From Staphylococcus sp. 17KM0847 (GTDB lineage: Bacteria > Bacillota > Bacilli > Staphylococcales > Staphylococcaceae), in assembly GCF_013463155.1 (NCBI RefSeq), contig NZ_CP040781.1, forward strand, positions 868,001 through 932,000: a stretch of 64,000 nt of DNA, given 5' to 3'. The notes below the pieces were generated by a model that worked only from the letters and a program-made list of their open reading frames with translations, was not told the DNA's origin and did not search any database. The position numbers were made by a program, and so were the translations under genes. Of the stretch, positions 17,785 to 27,418 are shown in pieces (within the stretch, counting starts at the first letter, position 1; the number at the start of each line of letters is the position of its first letter).

Positions 17785-19163
17785 TGAGTTTATCTTTGCA
17801 TCGTAAACAAGTCAGTCCACATGATGGATTTTGTGTGATACGCCAATATCATCATCAAGCCATTCATGATGAGATATTAAGTCGCCTCTTCACACCTTTA
17901 ATTGGTGCAGAGGCGATTGGTATTTATCAATTTTTAAGTCAGTTTAATCAGCCAGCACTTGAAGAAAAGTATACACATTATATTATGATGTCTGAATTAA
18001 AGATGGGTCTTGCTCAAATTAGAGAAAATCTCGATTTATTAGAAGGTATCGGCTTAGTCCGTACGTATGTCAAACATTCTGAAACGGTGACACAGTTTGT
18101 TTATCAGTTACTCCCACCGCCGAATGCCCGTGATTTTTTCAATGATCCACTGTTGTCTATTTATTTTTATCAGGTTGTCGGACAACAGCGCTATCATCAG
18201 TTGAAGTCATACTTTATATTGCCAGAAGTAGATCTTACAGGGTTTGCGGATATGACTAAAAAATTTACAGATGTGTTTAAAGTGCCGAAGCAACAGCCCA
18301 AAGCAACCGAAAAAGGTTTAGATGAAGCGGTGTATGATGGGGTCGACTTAACAGATGTTTCATTTGATTTTGAGTTATTGGCAGATATGCTTCAAACACA
18401 TTATATCAGCAAAGCGATTTTGTCGGAGCCAACGAAGTCATTGATTGTTCAACTTGCAACACTGTATCGTCTCTCTCCAGATGTAATGAAAACGCTCATC
18501 TTGAAGTCAATCAATAGCGATCAAAGCTTATCTGTCATGGATTTACGTAAACAGGCACAAAACTACTTCTTGATGGAAAATCATCAAGAGTTACCAGCAT
18601 TGCAATCTGTAAAACCACAATCTACGGCTCATCATACAGAAAATGATACGGAGCCGAATGAAGTGACGAGTTGGGATGATTGGTTTGCGCTGATGGATCA
18701 TACGAGTCCGGTTGTCATGTTGACATCATATAGTGGCTCTGAACCACCGCTCTATCAAAAAAAGATGATTGAAGAACTCGTACAGCGTGAGGGCTTTAGT
18801 TTTGGGGTGATCAATGTACTCCTCCAATATGTAATGCAAAAACTCGATAAAAATTTGCCGGAAAAATATGTGTATTCAGTGGCATCAAGTTGGAAGAAGC
18901 ACGGTATTCATGATGCAAAATCAGCCTATGAGAAAGCGATGGATATTCAACGTAACGAAACACGTAAAAGAGAGAAACAACAGCAACCCAAAAGTAAACC
19001 ATACACATATAAACAGGCACCTGTATATGAAGAAAAGCCACGCTGGATAACACATCCTGAAGAGTTCCAGAAAAAAGAAGAAGATCAAGAAGCATTAGCC
19101 CGAGATCGTGAAGCATTTCTAAAAAGTTTACAAAAAAGTAAAGAGGTAGGTGATGAAGAATGA
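17784..19163 (+). CDS. dnaB: Replication initiation/membrane attachment protein DnaB
   Basis: Firmicute DnaB, a helicase-loading protein of the PriA primosome (not the hexameric helicase), 459 residues. A winged-helix-like N-terminal part (FTPLIGAEAIGIYQFL) precedes a DnaD-like C-terminal domain (about 310-400: SGSEPPLYQKKMIEELVQREGF, VASSWKKHGI) and a charged Lys/Gln/Glu tail. It overlaps nrdR by one base and dnaI by four (ATGA), consistent with coupled translation of the helicase loader pair. Confidence 0.92.
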   Translation: MSLSLHRKQVSPHDGFCVIRQYHHQAIHDEILSRLFTPLIGAEAIGIYQFLSQFNQPALEEKYTHYIMMSELKMGLAQIRENLDLLEGIGLVRTYVKHSETVTQFVYQLLPPPNARDFFNDPLLSIYFYQVVGQQRYHQLKSYFILPEVDLTGFADMTKKFTDVFKVPKQQPKATEKGLDEAVYDGVDLTDVSFDFELLADMLQTHYISKAILSEPTKSLIVQLATLYRLSPDVMKTLILKSINSDQSLSVMDLRKQAQNYFLMENHQELPALQSVKPQSTAHHTENDTEPNEVTSWDDWFALMDHTSPVVMLTSYSGSEPPLYQKKMIEELVQREGFSFGVINVLLQYVMQKLDKNLPEKYVYSVASSWKKHGIHDAKSAYEKAMDIQRNETRKREKQQQPKSKPYTYKQAPVYEEKPRWITHPEEFQKKEEDQEALARDREAFLKSLQKSKEVGDEE

Positions 19164-20083
19164 AACCTTTCAGCCAAATAATGGGGGATAATGATGCAAT
19201 ACTCAAACGAATAGAAAAGATAAAAAAACAAGTGCTTGCAGATGATGATGTGAAAGCATTTTTGCTCGAACATCAATCAGAAGTCACGAATGCGATGATT
19301 GAAAATGATCTGAATATTTTACAGGAATTTAAAGATCAACAAAAAGACTATACAGATCATCATACGTATGAAACGTGTCCGAATTTCGTCAAAGGACATA
19401 TCCCAGAACTATACATTGAAAATCAGCGTATAAAAATTCGCTATAAGCCTTGCCCGTGTAAGATTCGTCATGATGAGGAACGCTTGGCACATAGCATGAT
19501 CACTTCATTTCATATGCATCCCGATACATTGAATGCCAAGTTACAGGATGTTTATTTGGATAGACGTAATCGCCTAGATCTTGCGATGCAGTTTCAAGCG
19601 TTGATTGAAGATATTGCTGCGCACAAGTCTGTGAAAGGTTTTTATTTGCACGGTCCATTTGGAACAGGTAAGTCATTTATTCTCGGTGCGATTGCCAATG
19701 AACTGAAAGAACATCGTATCCCGACAACTATCATCTATGTTCCCGAATTTATCCGTACGTTAAAGAATGGATTTAAAGACGGGAGTACAGATAAAAAAAT
19801 CGAACAAGTTCGCAAAGCGCAAGTATTGATATTGGATGATATTGGTGCTGAAGATATGACGCCATGGGTACGTGATGAAGTGTTAGGCCCTGTATTGCAT
19901 TATCGTATGATTCAAGAGTTGCCTACATTTTTTAGTTCGAATATGAATTTTGAAGAGTTAGAGTCTCACATCGCTCGGACGAAAAATGGGATTGAATGGA
20001 CAAAGGCTAAAAGGATTATGGAACGCATTAAAGCACTGTCTCAACCTTATCAATTAGAGGGAGAAAATTATCGTAACCATTGA
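19160..20083 (+). CDS. dnaI: Helicase loader ATPase DnaI
   Basis: AAA+ protein that loads the replicative helicase at oriC and restart sites with DnaB and DnaD; 307 residues. The N-terminal domain has the CPNF...CPCK cysteine set, which binds zinc in DnaI and contacts the helicase. The AAA+ domain has Walker A GPFGTGKS (about residue 165), Walker B VLILDDIGAE and sensor SSNMNF. Starts inside the end of dnaB. The promoter of thrS overlaps its stop codon. Confidence 0.94.
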   Translation: MKPFSQIMGDNDAILKRIEKIKKQVLADDDVKAFLLEHQSEVTNAMIENDLNILQEFKDQQKDYTDHHTYETCPNFVKGHIPELYIENQRIKIRYKPCPCKIRHDEERLAHSMITSFHMHPDTLNAKLQDVYLDRRNRLDLAMQFQALIEDIAAHKSVKGFYLHGPFGTGKSFILGAIANELKEHRIPTTIIYVPEFIRTLKNGFKDGSTDKKIEQVRKAQVLILDDIGAEDMTPWVRDEVLGPVLHYRMIQELPTFFSSNMNFEELESHIARTKNGIEWTKAKRIMERIKALSQPYQLEGENYRNH

Positions 20084-20107
20084 AAAAAATTAAAATAGCG
20101 TTATAAT
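20080..20107 (+). promoter_or_regulatory. thrS promoter
   Basis: TTGAAA, 16 bases, TATAAT. The -35 overlaps the dnaI stop codon. Confidence 0.65.
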
Positions 20108-20124
20108 AGTATTAAATTCATAAC

Positions 20125-20349
20125 GTTAATCATGAAGAGGATACGATAATCAATGGACATTATACAGAAAGTTGCCGGTGATGAGAGTGCAATCAATGCA
20201 GTTGTTTATTACTCCCTCTTTTCAATAGTATTGTAATAAATACTCGGCTCAAGACCGTTATCTTATGTAGAGATGTCACAGTCGGACTGTGGCGAACTTA
20301 GGGTGGTATCACGAAGACCTCGTCCCTTTATAGGGATGGGGTCTTTTTG
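20125..20349 (+). ncRNA. T-box leader of thrS
   Basis: tRNA-sensing riboswitch. The conserved T-box tagggtggtatcacg lies at 20299-20313, followed by the terminator aagacctcgtccc / gggatggggtctt with T5 (20314-20349). Upstream, gaagaggata pairs with tccctctttt to form the Stem I base, and agaaagttgccggtgatgag fits the Stem I AG bulge and apical loop. The ACT triplet at 20211 is a possible Thr specifier, though less certain than the rest. Uncharged tRNA-Thr should stabilise the antiterminator and turn on thrS. Confidence 0.9.
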
Positions 20350-20425
20350 TTTATCAGTTCTATGCATGAGTGTATTTGTACGAATCACATCATGATTAAC
20401 GTGTTTACAATTAGGAGGATGAATC

Positions 20426-22363
20426 ATGGCACAAATTAATGTACGTTTCCCAGATGGTAATGAAAAGGCGTTTGACAAAGGGATAACAACAGAAGAAATT
20501 GCACAGTCGATTAGTCCCGGTTTACGCAAAAAGGCAGTTGCCGGTAAATACAATAATGAAATGGTAGATTTAACAAGACCATTAGAAGTAGACGGAGAGA
20601 TTGAAATTGTGACACCGGGTAGTGAAGAAGCGCTAGAGGTATTGCGTCATTCGACAGCACACTTGATGGCACAAGCATTAAAACGTCTGTATGGCGATGT
20701 GAAGTTTGGTGTAGGTCCTGTCATTGATGGTGGTTTTTACTATGACTTCGACATGTCAGACAAAGTTTCAAGTGATGACTTTGAAAAAATCGAAAAAACA
20801 ATGAAACAAATTGTAGATGAAAATCATAAAATCGAACGTAAAGTAGTATCACGTGAAGAGGCTAAAGCGTTTTTCAGCGATGATCCATACAAATTAGAAC
20901 TGATTGATGCCATACCAGAAGATGAACTTGTAACATTGTATACACAAGGTGAGTTTACAGACTTATGTCGAGGCGTTCATGTACCTTCGACTGCTAAAAT
21001 TAAAGAATTTAAATTGTTATCTACGGCAGGTGCGTATTGGCGTGGAGATAGCAATAACAAAATGCTTCAACGTATTTACGGTACAGCATTCTTTGATAAA
21101 AAAGACTTAAAAGCACACTTGAAAATGTTAGAAGAGCGTAAAGAGCGTGACCATCGTCGTATTGGTAAAGATTTAGAGCTGTTTACAAACAATCAACTTG
21201 TCGGTGCAGGTTTACCATTATGGTTGCCGAACGGTGCGACAATTCGTCGCGAAATCGAACGTTATATTGTAGATAAAGAGGTGGCACTAGGCTACGACCA
21301 TGTGTATACACCTGTATTAGCAAATGTAGAATTATATAAAACATCTGGTCACTGGGACCACTACCAAGATGATATGTTCCCAGCGATGCAGTTAGATGCT
21401 GATGAAGCGATGGTATTACGTCCGATGAACTGTCCACATCATATGATGGTCTATGCTAATAAACCACACTCTTACCGTGAATTGCCAATTCGTATTGCTG
21501 AGCTTGGTACAATGCATCGTTATGAAGCAAGTGGAGCAGTATCAGGATTACAACGTGTACGTGGGATGACATTGAATGATGCACATATTTTTGTAAGACC
21601 TGATCAAATCAAAGATGAGTTCAAACGCGTGATTGAGATGATTTTAAACGTTTATGAAGACTTTGGCTTTAAAGACTATAAATTCCGTTTGAGTTACCGT
21701 GATCCAGAAGATAAAGAAAAATATTTTGATGACGATGATATGTGGAATAAAGCAGAAACAATGCTAAAAGAGGCTGTAGATGAGTTTGGTCTGGAATATG
21801 AAGAAGCATTAGGTGAAGCGGCATTCTACGGTCCAAAACTAGATGTCCAAGTTAAAACGGCTATGGGTAAAGAGGAAACATTATCGACAGCACAACTGGA
21901 CTTCTTACTACCGAAAAAATTTGAATTAACATATATCGGTCAAGACGGTGAACAACATCAGCCTGTTGTTATTCATCGTGGTGTTGTATCAACAATGGAA
22001 CGCTTCGTTGCATTTTTAACAGAAGAAACAAAAGGTGCATTTCCAACATGGCTAGCACCACAACAAGTAGAAATTATTCCAGTTAATGTTGATTTGCATT
22101 ATGACTATGCTCGTCAAATCCATGATACATTAAAATCACAAGGCGTACGTGTGAATATTGATGATCGAAATGAAAAAATGGGTTACAAAATTCGAGAAGC
22201 ACAAATGAAAAAAATACCTTATCAGCTCGTTGTAGGTGATAAAGAAGTAGAAAACCATGAAGTGAATGTTCGACAATATGGTTCGAAAGACCAAGAAACA
22301 GTAGATGCAGAAGACTTTGTTTGGCGTTTAGTAGATGAAATTCGACTAAAAAAACAAAGATAG
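20426..22363 (+). CDS. thrS: Threonyl-tRNA synthetase
   Basis: Class II synthetase, 645 residues, SD aggagg. The TGS domain (1-61) comes first, then the editing domain with HSTAHLMAQ (H-x3-H), which clears Ser-tRNA-Thr. The catalytic core (about 242-540) holds zinc ligands in MNCPHHM and VIHRG and motif 3 [11 protein letters not shown]-terminal anticodon-binding domain ends the protein. Expression should respond to tRNA-Thr charging through the upstream T-box. Confidence 0.97.
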   Translation: MAQINVRFPDGNEKAFDKGITTEEIAQSISPGLRKKAVAGKYNNEMVDLTRPLEVDGEIEIVTPGSEEALEVLRHSTAHLMAQALKRLYGDVKFGVGPVIDGGFYYDFDMSDKVSSDDFEKIEKTMKQIVDENHKIERKVVSREEAKAFFSDDPYKLELIDAIPEDELVTLYTQGEFTDLCRGVHVPSTAKIKEFKLLSTAGAYWRGDSNNKMLQRIYGTAFFDKKDLKAHLKMLEERKERDHRRIGKDLELFTNNQLVGAGLPLWLPNGATIRREIERYIVDKEVALGYDHVYTPVLANVELYKTSGHWDHYQDDMFPAMQLDADEAMVLRPMNCPHHMMVYANKPHSYRELPIRIAELGTMHRYEASGAVSGLQRVRGMTLNDAHIFVRPDQIKDEFKRVIEMILNVYEDFGFKDYKFRLSYRDPEDKEKYFDDDDMWNKAETMLKEAVDEFGLEYEEALGEAAFYGPKLDVQVKTAMGKEETLSTAQLDFLLPKKFELTYIGQDGEQHQPVVIHRGVVSTMERFVAFLTEETKGAFPTWLAPQQVEIIPVNVDLHYDYARQIHDTLKSQGVRVNIDDRNEKMGYKIREAQMKKIPYQLVVGDKEVENHEVNVRQYGSKDQETVDAEDFVWRLVDEIRLKKQR

Positions 22364-22365
22364 TC

Positions 22366-22394
22366 TTGTGATTTGTACGTAAATAAGGTATACT
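22366..22394 (+). promoter_or_regulatory. lysP promoter
   Basis: TTGTGA, 17 bases, TATACT, just after the thrS stop and about 30 bases before the riboswitch. Confidence 0.6.
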
Positions 22395-22424
22395 GATGTT
22401 TAATTAATTTAATAAACAATTTAG

Positions 22425-22637
22425 TTAGAGGTTGCATTTTCAATGAGTCACTCGTCAGAAGCAATGATGGTGCATATGTTGAACGAGTAAAAGGTGAAAA
22501 TGCCGAAATGAAATAAAGCCATCGTTTTATTTCGTTGGGCTAGTTTTCGAAAGGAGCTAGACTGTCACACACGTGATGCGCTACTATTCATTTTAGATAG
22601 AGCTAAGGTTGCATCATAGGGATGCAACCTTAGTTTT
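22425..22637 (+). ncRNA. Lysine riboswitch (L box) of lysP
   Basis: The segments agaggttgca, aaaggtgaaaatgccgaaat, ccatcg, tttcgttgggct and gactgtcacac occur in the order seen in L-box aptamers such as the lysC leader. They are followed by a 13-bp terminator (ctaaggttgcatc / gatgcaaccttag, 22603-22633) and T4. Lysine binding should favour termination and reduce the permease. The terminator's 5' arm repeats the aptamer's first strand (aggttgcat at 22429-22437 and 22606-22614), so the 3' arm can pair with either. Confidence 0.88.
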
Positions 22638-22680
22638 GTTTTATGAGCATCTCCTCTAATATAAAAGAAAGGAAGACAAT

Positions 22681-24189
22681 ATGAGTAACAATACGACACA
22701 AACACAAAATAGTGTACAACGTCATTTGAAAGATCGTCATATCTCGATGATTGCGATTGGTGGTGCAATTGGAACAGGTTTATTTATGACATCAGGAGGT
22801 GCCATTCACGATGCGGGTCCACTGGGGGCATTGCTCGGCTACTCGATTATTGGTATTATGGTGTTTTTCTTAATGACATCTTTAGGCGAAATGGCGACAT
22901 ATTTGCCGGTCACAGGTTCTTTTAGTACTTATGCTACACGCTTTGTAGATCCTTCACTCGGATTTGCATTAGGTTGGAATTATTGGTTTAACTGGGTGAT
23001 TACGGTAGCAGCCGATGTCACAATTGCAGCTCAAGTCATTGGCTACTGGGAGCCGATGCAATTTTTACCACCTTGGGCATGGAGCTGTATTTTTATGGTG
23101 ATCATCTTTAGCTTAAACGCATTATCTGTCCAAGTTTATGGTGAGAGCGAGTATTGGTTTGCCTTTATCAAAGTTGCCACAGTTATCATTTTCATTATTG
23201 TAGGATTATTGACGATTGTAGGGATTATGGGTGGACAAGCAGTTGGTTTTGATGTCTTTACAAAAGGAGATGCACCTATTTTAGGTGATAGCATGGGTGG
23301 CAGCTTACTTGTTATTTTCGGTGTTTTCTTAATTGCTGGTTTCTCTTTCCAAGGTACAGAGCTTGTAGGGATTACAGCAGGTGAGTCAGAAAACCCAGAA
23401 CGTGCAGTACCCAAAGCGATTAAACAAGTCTTCTGGCGTATTTTACTGTTTTACATTTTAGCTATTTTTATTATCGGTATGTTAATCCCTTATGATCATT
23501 CAGCGTTAATGGGTGGCGGTGATGATATTGCAACATCACCATTTACATTAGTATTTAAAAACGCTGGTTTAGCGTTTGCTGCCTCATTTATGAATGCTGT
23601 TATTTTGACTTCTGTACTCTCAGCAGGCAACTCAGGTATGTATGCGAGTACACGTATGTTGTATTCAATGGGGAAAGATGGTTTGGCAGCGCGATCATTC
23701 AGTAAGACAAACCGTAATGGAACGCCACTGATTTCGATGTTAACGACTGCTGCAGTTGTGATTTTAATTTTTATTGTCCAACATATTAGTGGCAATGCTT
23801 ACGAATATATTGTGGCAGCGAGTGGTTTGACAGGATTTATTGCTTGGTTAGGTATTGCAATCAGTCACTATCGTTTTCGCAAAGCTTTTGCAGTACAAAA
23901 CTATGATGTTTCTAAATTGAAATATCAGGCAAAATGGTTCCCATTTGGTCCAGTCTTGGCATTGATTTTATGTATTGTTGTCATTATTGGGCAAGATGTA
24001 GATTTTATTCAAAGTGGAGATTTTGATTTAAATCGCTTTTTTATCACATACATGGGTATTCCAGTATTCTTATTTTTCTTCTTATATCATAAAATAAAAT
24101 ATAGAACAAAAATGATTCCATTAGAAAAAGTGAACCTTGATCAAGATATAACGATGGACGAAAAAAACTTTCATAAATATGTTGACTAA
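22681..24189 (+). CDS. lysP: Lysine-type amino acid permease
   Basis: Membrane proton-coupled amino-acid transporter of the APC superfamily, 502 residues, with about 12 hydrophobic segments. The start HLKDRHISMIAIGGAIGTGLF is the AAT-family signature around the first membrane segment, and GESENPERAVPKAI is the conserved cytoplasmic loop. Lysine as substrate rests on the L box upstream and on the LysP-like sequence. Single gene; the infC promoter overlaps its stop codon. Confidence 0.9.
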   Translation: MSNNTTQTQNSVQRHLKDRHISMIAIGGAIGTGLFMTSGGAIHDAGPLGALLGYSIIGIMVFFLMTSLGEMATYLPVTGSFSTYATRFVDPSLGFALGWNYWFNWVITVAADVTIAAQVIGYWEPMQFLPPWAWSCIFMVIIFSLNALSVQVYGESEYWFAFIKVATVIIFIIVGLLTIVGIMGGQAVGFDVFTKGDAPILGDSMGGSLLVIFGVFLIAGFSFQGTELVGITAGESENPERAVPKAIKQVFWRILLFYILAIFIIGMLIPYDHSALMGGGDDIATSPFTLVFKNAGLAFAASFMNAVILTSVLSAGNSGMYASTRMLYSMGKDGLAARSFSKTNRNGTPLISMLTTAAVVILIFIVQHISGNAYEYIVAASGLTGFIAWLGIAISHYRFRKAFAVQNYDVSKLKYQAKWFPFGPVLALILCIVVIIGQDVDFIQSGDFDLNRFFITYMGIPVFLFFFLYHKIKYRTKMIPLEKVNLDQDITMDEKNFHKYVD

Positions 24190-24210
24190 TTATAAATGAC
24201 TTGGTATGAT
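24182..24210 (+). promoter_or_regulatory. infC-rpmI-rplT promoter
   Basis: TTGACT, exactly 17 bases, TATGAT. The -35 overlaps the lysP stop. Confidence 0.7.
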
Positions 24211-24240
24211 TATATCTGTTGAATACGAAACGGACCAAGT

Positions 24241-24360
24241 AGAAGCAACCCGCTTCTCACCTGTAGCGACGCACAAAGCAGTTGGCAGGTTAACGATATA
24301 AACATGTGAGTTATGTTCATGTTAACGTTAGAAGCGGGGGATTAAACCCTCGCTTCTTTT
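24241..24360 (+). ncRNA. L20-type attenuator leader of infC
   Basis: Leader with a terminator hairpin agaagcgggg / ccctcgcttct and T4 (24330-24360). The element cccgcttct at 24249-24257 is a perfect complement of the terminator's 5' arm agaagcggg (24330-24338), giving a long-range antiterminator. Its place before infC-rpmI-rplT and this mutually exclusive pairing fit the firmicute leader at which L20 causes termination. Confidence 0.75.
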
Positions 24361-24400
24361 CGTGCTTGGACCATTCGTAAAATTTTTGGAGGTGTCAACC

Positions 24401-24919
24401 ATAGCTAAGGATCAAACGCAAGTAAACGAAAAGATTCGCGCTAGAGAGCTACGTGTTATCGGTCAAAATGGTGACCAGCTAGGTATCAAATCTAAACAAG
24501 AGGCATTGGAGATGGCAGATCGACTCGGTTTAGATGTTGTAGTCGTAGCACCAAATGCCAAGCCACCTGTCGCTCGTATTATGGATTATGGAAAATATAA
24601 GTTCGAGCAACAGAAAAAAGAAAAAGAAATGAAGAAAAAACAAAAAGTGATCAATGTTAAAGAAATTCGTCTGAGTCCAACGATTGAAGAACATGACTTC
24701 AATACTAAGTTGAAAAACGGACGTAAGTTTTTAACAAAAGGTGATAAAGTTAAAGTTTCTATTCGTTTCAGAGGGCGTGCCATTACACATAAAGAGATCG
24801 GTCAACGTGTTTTAGAAAATTTTGCCGACGAGTGTAAAGATATTGCAACTGTTGAGCAAAAACCTAAAATGGAAGGCCGTCAGATGTTTCTTATGTTGGC
24901 GCCAATAAATGAAAAATAA
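24401..24919 (+). CDS. infC: Translation initiation factor IF-3
   Basis: IF-3 keeps 30S subunits free and checks start-codon/initiator-tRNA pairing. The most probable start is the ATA codon at 24401. SD ggaggtg (24389-24395) ends five bases before it, while the in-frame GTG at 24392 lies inside that SD. No ATG exists in frame before Met-34. This gives 172 residues starting (M)[16 protein letters not shown]. Rare AUU/AUA starts are a hallmark of infC and allow IF-3 to repress itself. The N domain, the lysine-rich linker ([11 protein letters not shown]) and the C domain ([11 protein letters not shown]) are present. First gene of the L35/L20 operon. Confidence 0.9.
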   Translation: MAKDQTQVNEKIRARELRVIGQNGDQLGIKSKQEALEMADRLGLDVVVVAPNAKPPVARIMDYGKYKFEQQKKEKEMKKKQKVINVKEIRLSPTIEEHDFNTKLKNGRKFLTKGDKVKVSIRFRGRAITHKEIGQRVLENFADECKDIATVEQKPKMEGRQMFLMLAPINEK

Positions 24920-24945
24920 AGACGAGATATAGGAGGAAATTAATC

Positions 24946-25146
24946 ATGCCTAAAATGAAAACTCACCGCGGAGCAGCGAAACGTGTTAAAAGAACTGGAA
25001 ATGGTAAATTAAAACGTTCTAGAGCTTACACTTCACACTTGTTTGCTAATAAATCAACAAAACAAAAACGCAAACTTCGTAAAGCAGCTTTAGTATCTAA
25101 AAGTGATGCAAAACGCGTAAGACAATTATTAACATACGTTAAATAA
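24946..25146 (+). CDS. rpmI: 50S ribosomal protein L35
   Basis: Small very basic ribosomal protein of 66 residues ([21 protein letters not shown]), full length for the family. SD aggaggaaa. Lies 26 bases after infC and 79 bases before rplT. Confidence 0.96.
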   Translation: MPKMKTHRGAAKRVKRTGNGKLKRSRAYTSHLFANKSTKQKRKLRKAALVSKSDAKRVRQLLTYVK

Positions 25147-25225
25147 TCATACAATTAATGATTCGACTATAAAAGAGCGAGATACGCAATCATGCGTATA
25201 AAGAGATAATGAGGAGGAATTTATT

Positions 25226-25582
25226 ATGCCACGTGTAAAAGGTGGAACAGTAACAAGAGCGCGTCGTAAAAAGACAATCAAATTAGCTAAAGGTTACTTC
25301 GGTTCAAAAAGTACTTTATATAAAGTTGCAAAACAACAAGTTATGAAATCAGGTCAATATTCATTCCGTGACCGTCGTCAAAGAAAACGTGACTTCCGTA
25401 AATTATGGATTACACGTATTAATGCAGCTGCACGTCAACATGATTTAAGTTATTCACGTTTAATGAATGGTTTAAAATTAGCAGGTATTGACATCAACCG
25501 TAAAATGCTTTCTGAGATTGCGATTTCAGATGAAAAAGCGTTTGCTGAGTTAGTGAATAAAGCAAAAGCAGCTTTAAAATAA
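25226..25582 (+). CDS. rplT: 50S ribosomal protein L20
   Basis: 118 residues, early 23S rRNA-binding assembly protein and, in firmicutes, repressor of its own operon through the leader upstream of infC. The N-terminal basic tail ([19 protein letters not shown]) and globular C-terminal domain are complete. SD gaggagg. Followed by a strong terminator. Confidence 0.97.
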   Translation: MPRVKGGTVTRARRKKTIKLAKGYFGSKSTLYKVAKQQVMKSGQYSFRDRRQRKRDFRKLWITRINAAARQHDLSYSRLMNGLKLAGIDINRKMLSEIAISDEKAFAELVNKAKAALK

Positions 25583-25590
25583 CAATGAAT

Positions 25591-25632
25591 AAAGAGTTGG
25601 TTTGTTTAGTAATAGACGGCCAACTCTTTTCT
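25591..25632 (+). terminator. rplT terminator
   Basis: Perfect stem aaagagttgg / ccaactcttt followed by tctttt, nine bases after the stop. Confidence 0.85.
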
Positions 25633-25790
25633 TTTGGTTGTCTACCTTTTGTGATAGAGTCACAAACTACTCTAAATGGCAGATAATGTCTGAAATAAGA
25701 CTGAGAAAGGCGATATAGCAAAAGGTATGTGTAGCGCTTATATGTCAGCTTTGGTAGGATAGACGTAGCAGAATAATGAAGGAGTAGATT

Positions 25791-26402
25791 ATGTCTAAAT
25801 TTGATGAACTTATTACAGTTGTTGAAAGAGTAAAGTTGTTTGACGATGAAAAACGAGCATTTAACGGTTTTATATCACAAGATCATGTGAAAAGTGTAGA
25901 GATGTTGAATGTACTAGATCAGTATGAAGTGAAACGTCGTGGCGATATGGAAGAAGATCCAGCGTATAAACAACTTATTTCATATTGCATTCTTGAAAAT
26001 GAACGCGGAGAGATTTTAGTATATCAACGTCTAACTGGTGGAGGGGAAGCACGTTTACATGGCTTGGGATCTATCGGTGTTGGTGGTCATATGAATGATG
26101 TACCCGATGCACGTTCAATCATGGATGTGATGATTGATAACGCCTCACGTGAATTATCTGAAGAAGTTGGATTAACGCTTAATGATGATCAATACTTAGA
26201 ACATCTAGGTTTTATTAATGATGATACGAATGAAGTAGGTCGTGTTCATATTGGTGTTGTGTTCAAAATTCGCGTACATACCGATCAAGTAGAAGTGCGT
26301 GAAACAGATACACTGGCGATCGAATGGCGTGCAGTGGATGCTATTGAAGACTTGACACAATTTGAATCTTGGAGTGCGCTTATATTAGAAAAGTTGAAAT
26401 AG
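25791..26402 (+). CDS. NUDIX-domain hydrolase
   Basis: 203 residues; predicted pyrophosphohydrolase of unknown substrate. A NUDIX fold (about 60-200) has the box core RELSEEVGL preceded by GGHMND, with a longer than usual spacing between Gly and the Arg-Glu pair. SD aaggag before the ATG. The next gene starts about nine bases after its stop, so the two are probably cotranscribed. I do not recognise a more exact function. Confidence 0.8.
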   Translation: MSKFDELITVVERVKLFDDEKRAFNGFISQDHVKSVEMLNVLDQYEVKRRGDMEEDPAYKQLISYCILENERGEILVYQRLTGGGEARLHGLGSIGVGGHMNDVPDARSIMDVMIDNASRELSEEVGLTLNDDQYLEHLGFINDDTNEVGRVHIGVVFKIRVHTDQVEVRETDTLAIEWRAVDAIEDLTQFESWSALILEKLK

Positions 26403-26411
26403 GTGAGCATA

Positions 26412-27332
26412 ATGTCGGAAGTGATTCGATTTCCTAAGATGCAACAAAAGTTAATCAATGATATTGATGAAGCGATGTACAATGAACAATATGAAACAGC
26501 ATATGATTTGTTTAATGCCTATGAAAAACACTTCGAACTGAGTGAAATACTTGCACTTAAAAAATGTCACGTATTATGGGCGTTAGAATCATATTTAGAG
26601 TTAAAAGAGGAAACACATATTTTGCTCCTTCAAGGGTATCAACCTTACGATGAGCTTATGATTTATTACGTGAAGAGTCTTTATGCGCTCTCACAATATC
26701 AAGCTGTAGTAACAGTTATAGAACAAGTACTTAATCATGTAAAGACACATCAGACGCGCCTACTATTACTGCCGATCAAAGATCAAGCACAAGAACAGTT
26801 GAATGTGCGTAAAGAAGATATAAGCCAGCAGCTCCAACGTTTTCATCAATTATCATTGTCAGTACAAACGGAGCTGATATTATCATTAATTGATGAGAGT
26901 ATGTATCAATTTGCTGACACCATTGCATATTTAATGCAATATGAAGAGATTGGCGCAACATTACAAAGTTTAATGCTTGAATATTTGCGTTTTGCTGGTT
27001 ACAATCAAAACATTCAGTTTCAGCAGTTTGACCAGACACATACGATTGTACCCGAAGCATTACCCGGTGTTGAGCAAACACATTTTAAAGAAAGTATTGT
27101 GCCTCAAATCATAACATGGTTAGAGTCAGAGATGCCTTCGATGGTTCAAGAGGCGTATGTGCATTTGAATACACATAATATCGTCATCTATCCAGTAGAT
27201 GTTACGAAGATGGCAAATGATGAAACATGGGTGTACACTTATCAGATGTATTTTCAAGAGATGATGGGGCTCCCCGTATCGCATAAAGGCGACAAAAGAC
27301 TTTTAGAATGGATTAAAATGTTAAATACATAG
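26412..27332 (+). CDS. TPR-like hypothetical protein
   Basis: About 306 residues from the ATG at 26412 (a GTG three codons upstream overlaps the SD aggtg). The helix-rich sequence with repeated short helices (NEQYETAYDLFNAYEKHF, LYALSQYQAVVTVIEQVL) looks like tetratricopeptide repeats. It occupies the position just before tig that ysoA has in B. subtilis, so it may be its counterpart (inference). No catalytic motif was seen. Confidence 0.7.
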   Translation: MSEVIRFPKMQQKLINDIDEAMYNEQYETAYDLFNAYEKHFELSEILALKKCHVLWALESYLELKEETHILLLQGYQPYDELMIYYVKSLYALSQYQAVVTVIEQVLNHVKTHQTRLLLLPIKDQAQEQLNVRKEDISQQLQRFHQLSLSVQTELILSLIDESMYQFADTIAYLMQYEEIGATLQSLMLEYLRFAGYNQNIQFQQFDQTHTIVPEALPGVEQTHFKESIVPQIITWLESEMPSMVQEAYVHLNTHNIVIYPVDVTKMANDETWVYTYQMYFQEMMGLPVSHKGDKRLLEWIKMLNT

Positions 27333-27342
27333 CCTAGTCTAT

Positions 27343-27370
27343 TTGAAACAAAACTTAGCTATGTTATAAT
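27343..27370 (+). promoter_or_regulatory. tig promoter
   Basis: TTGAAA, 16 bases, TATAAT, about 50 bases before the start codon. Confidence 0.65.
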
Positions 27371-27418
27371 AAAGAAGTTGAAAAATTTTAAAAATGGATA
27401 TCATGGAGGTTTTTATAC

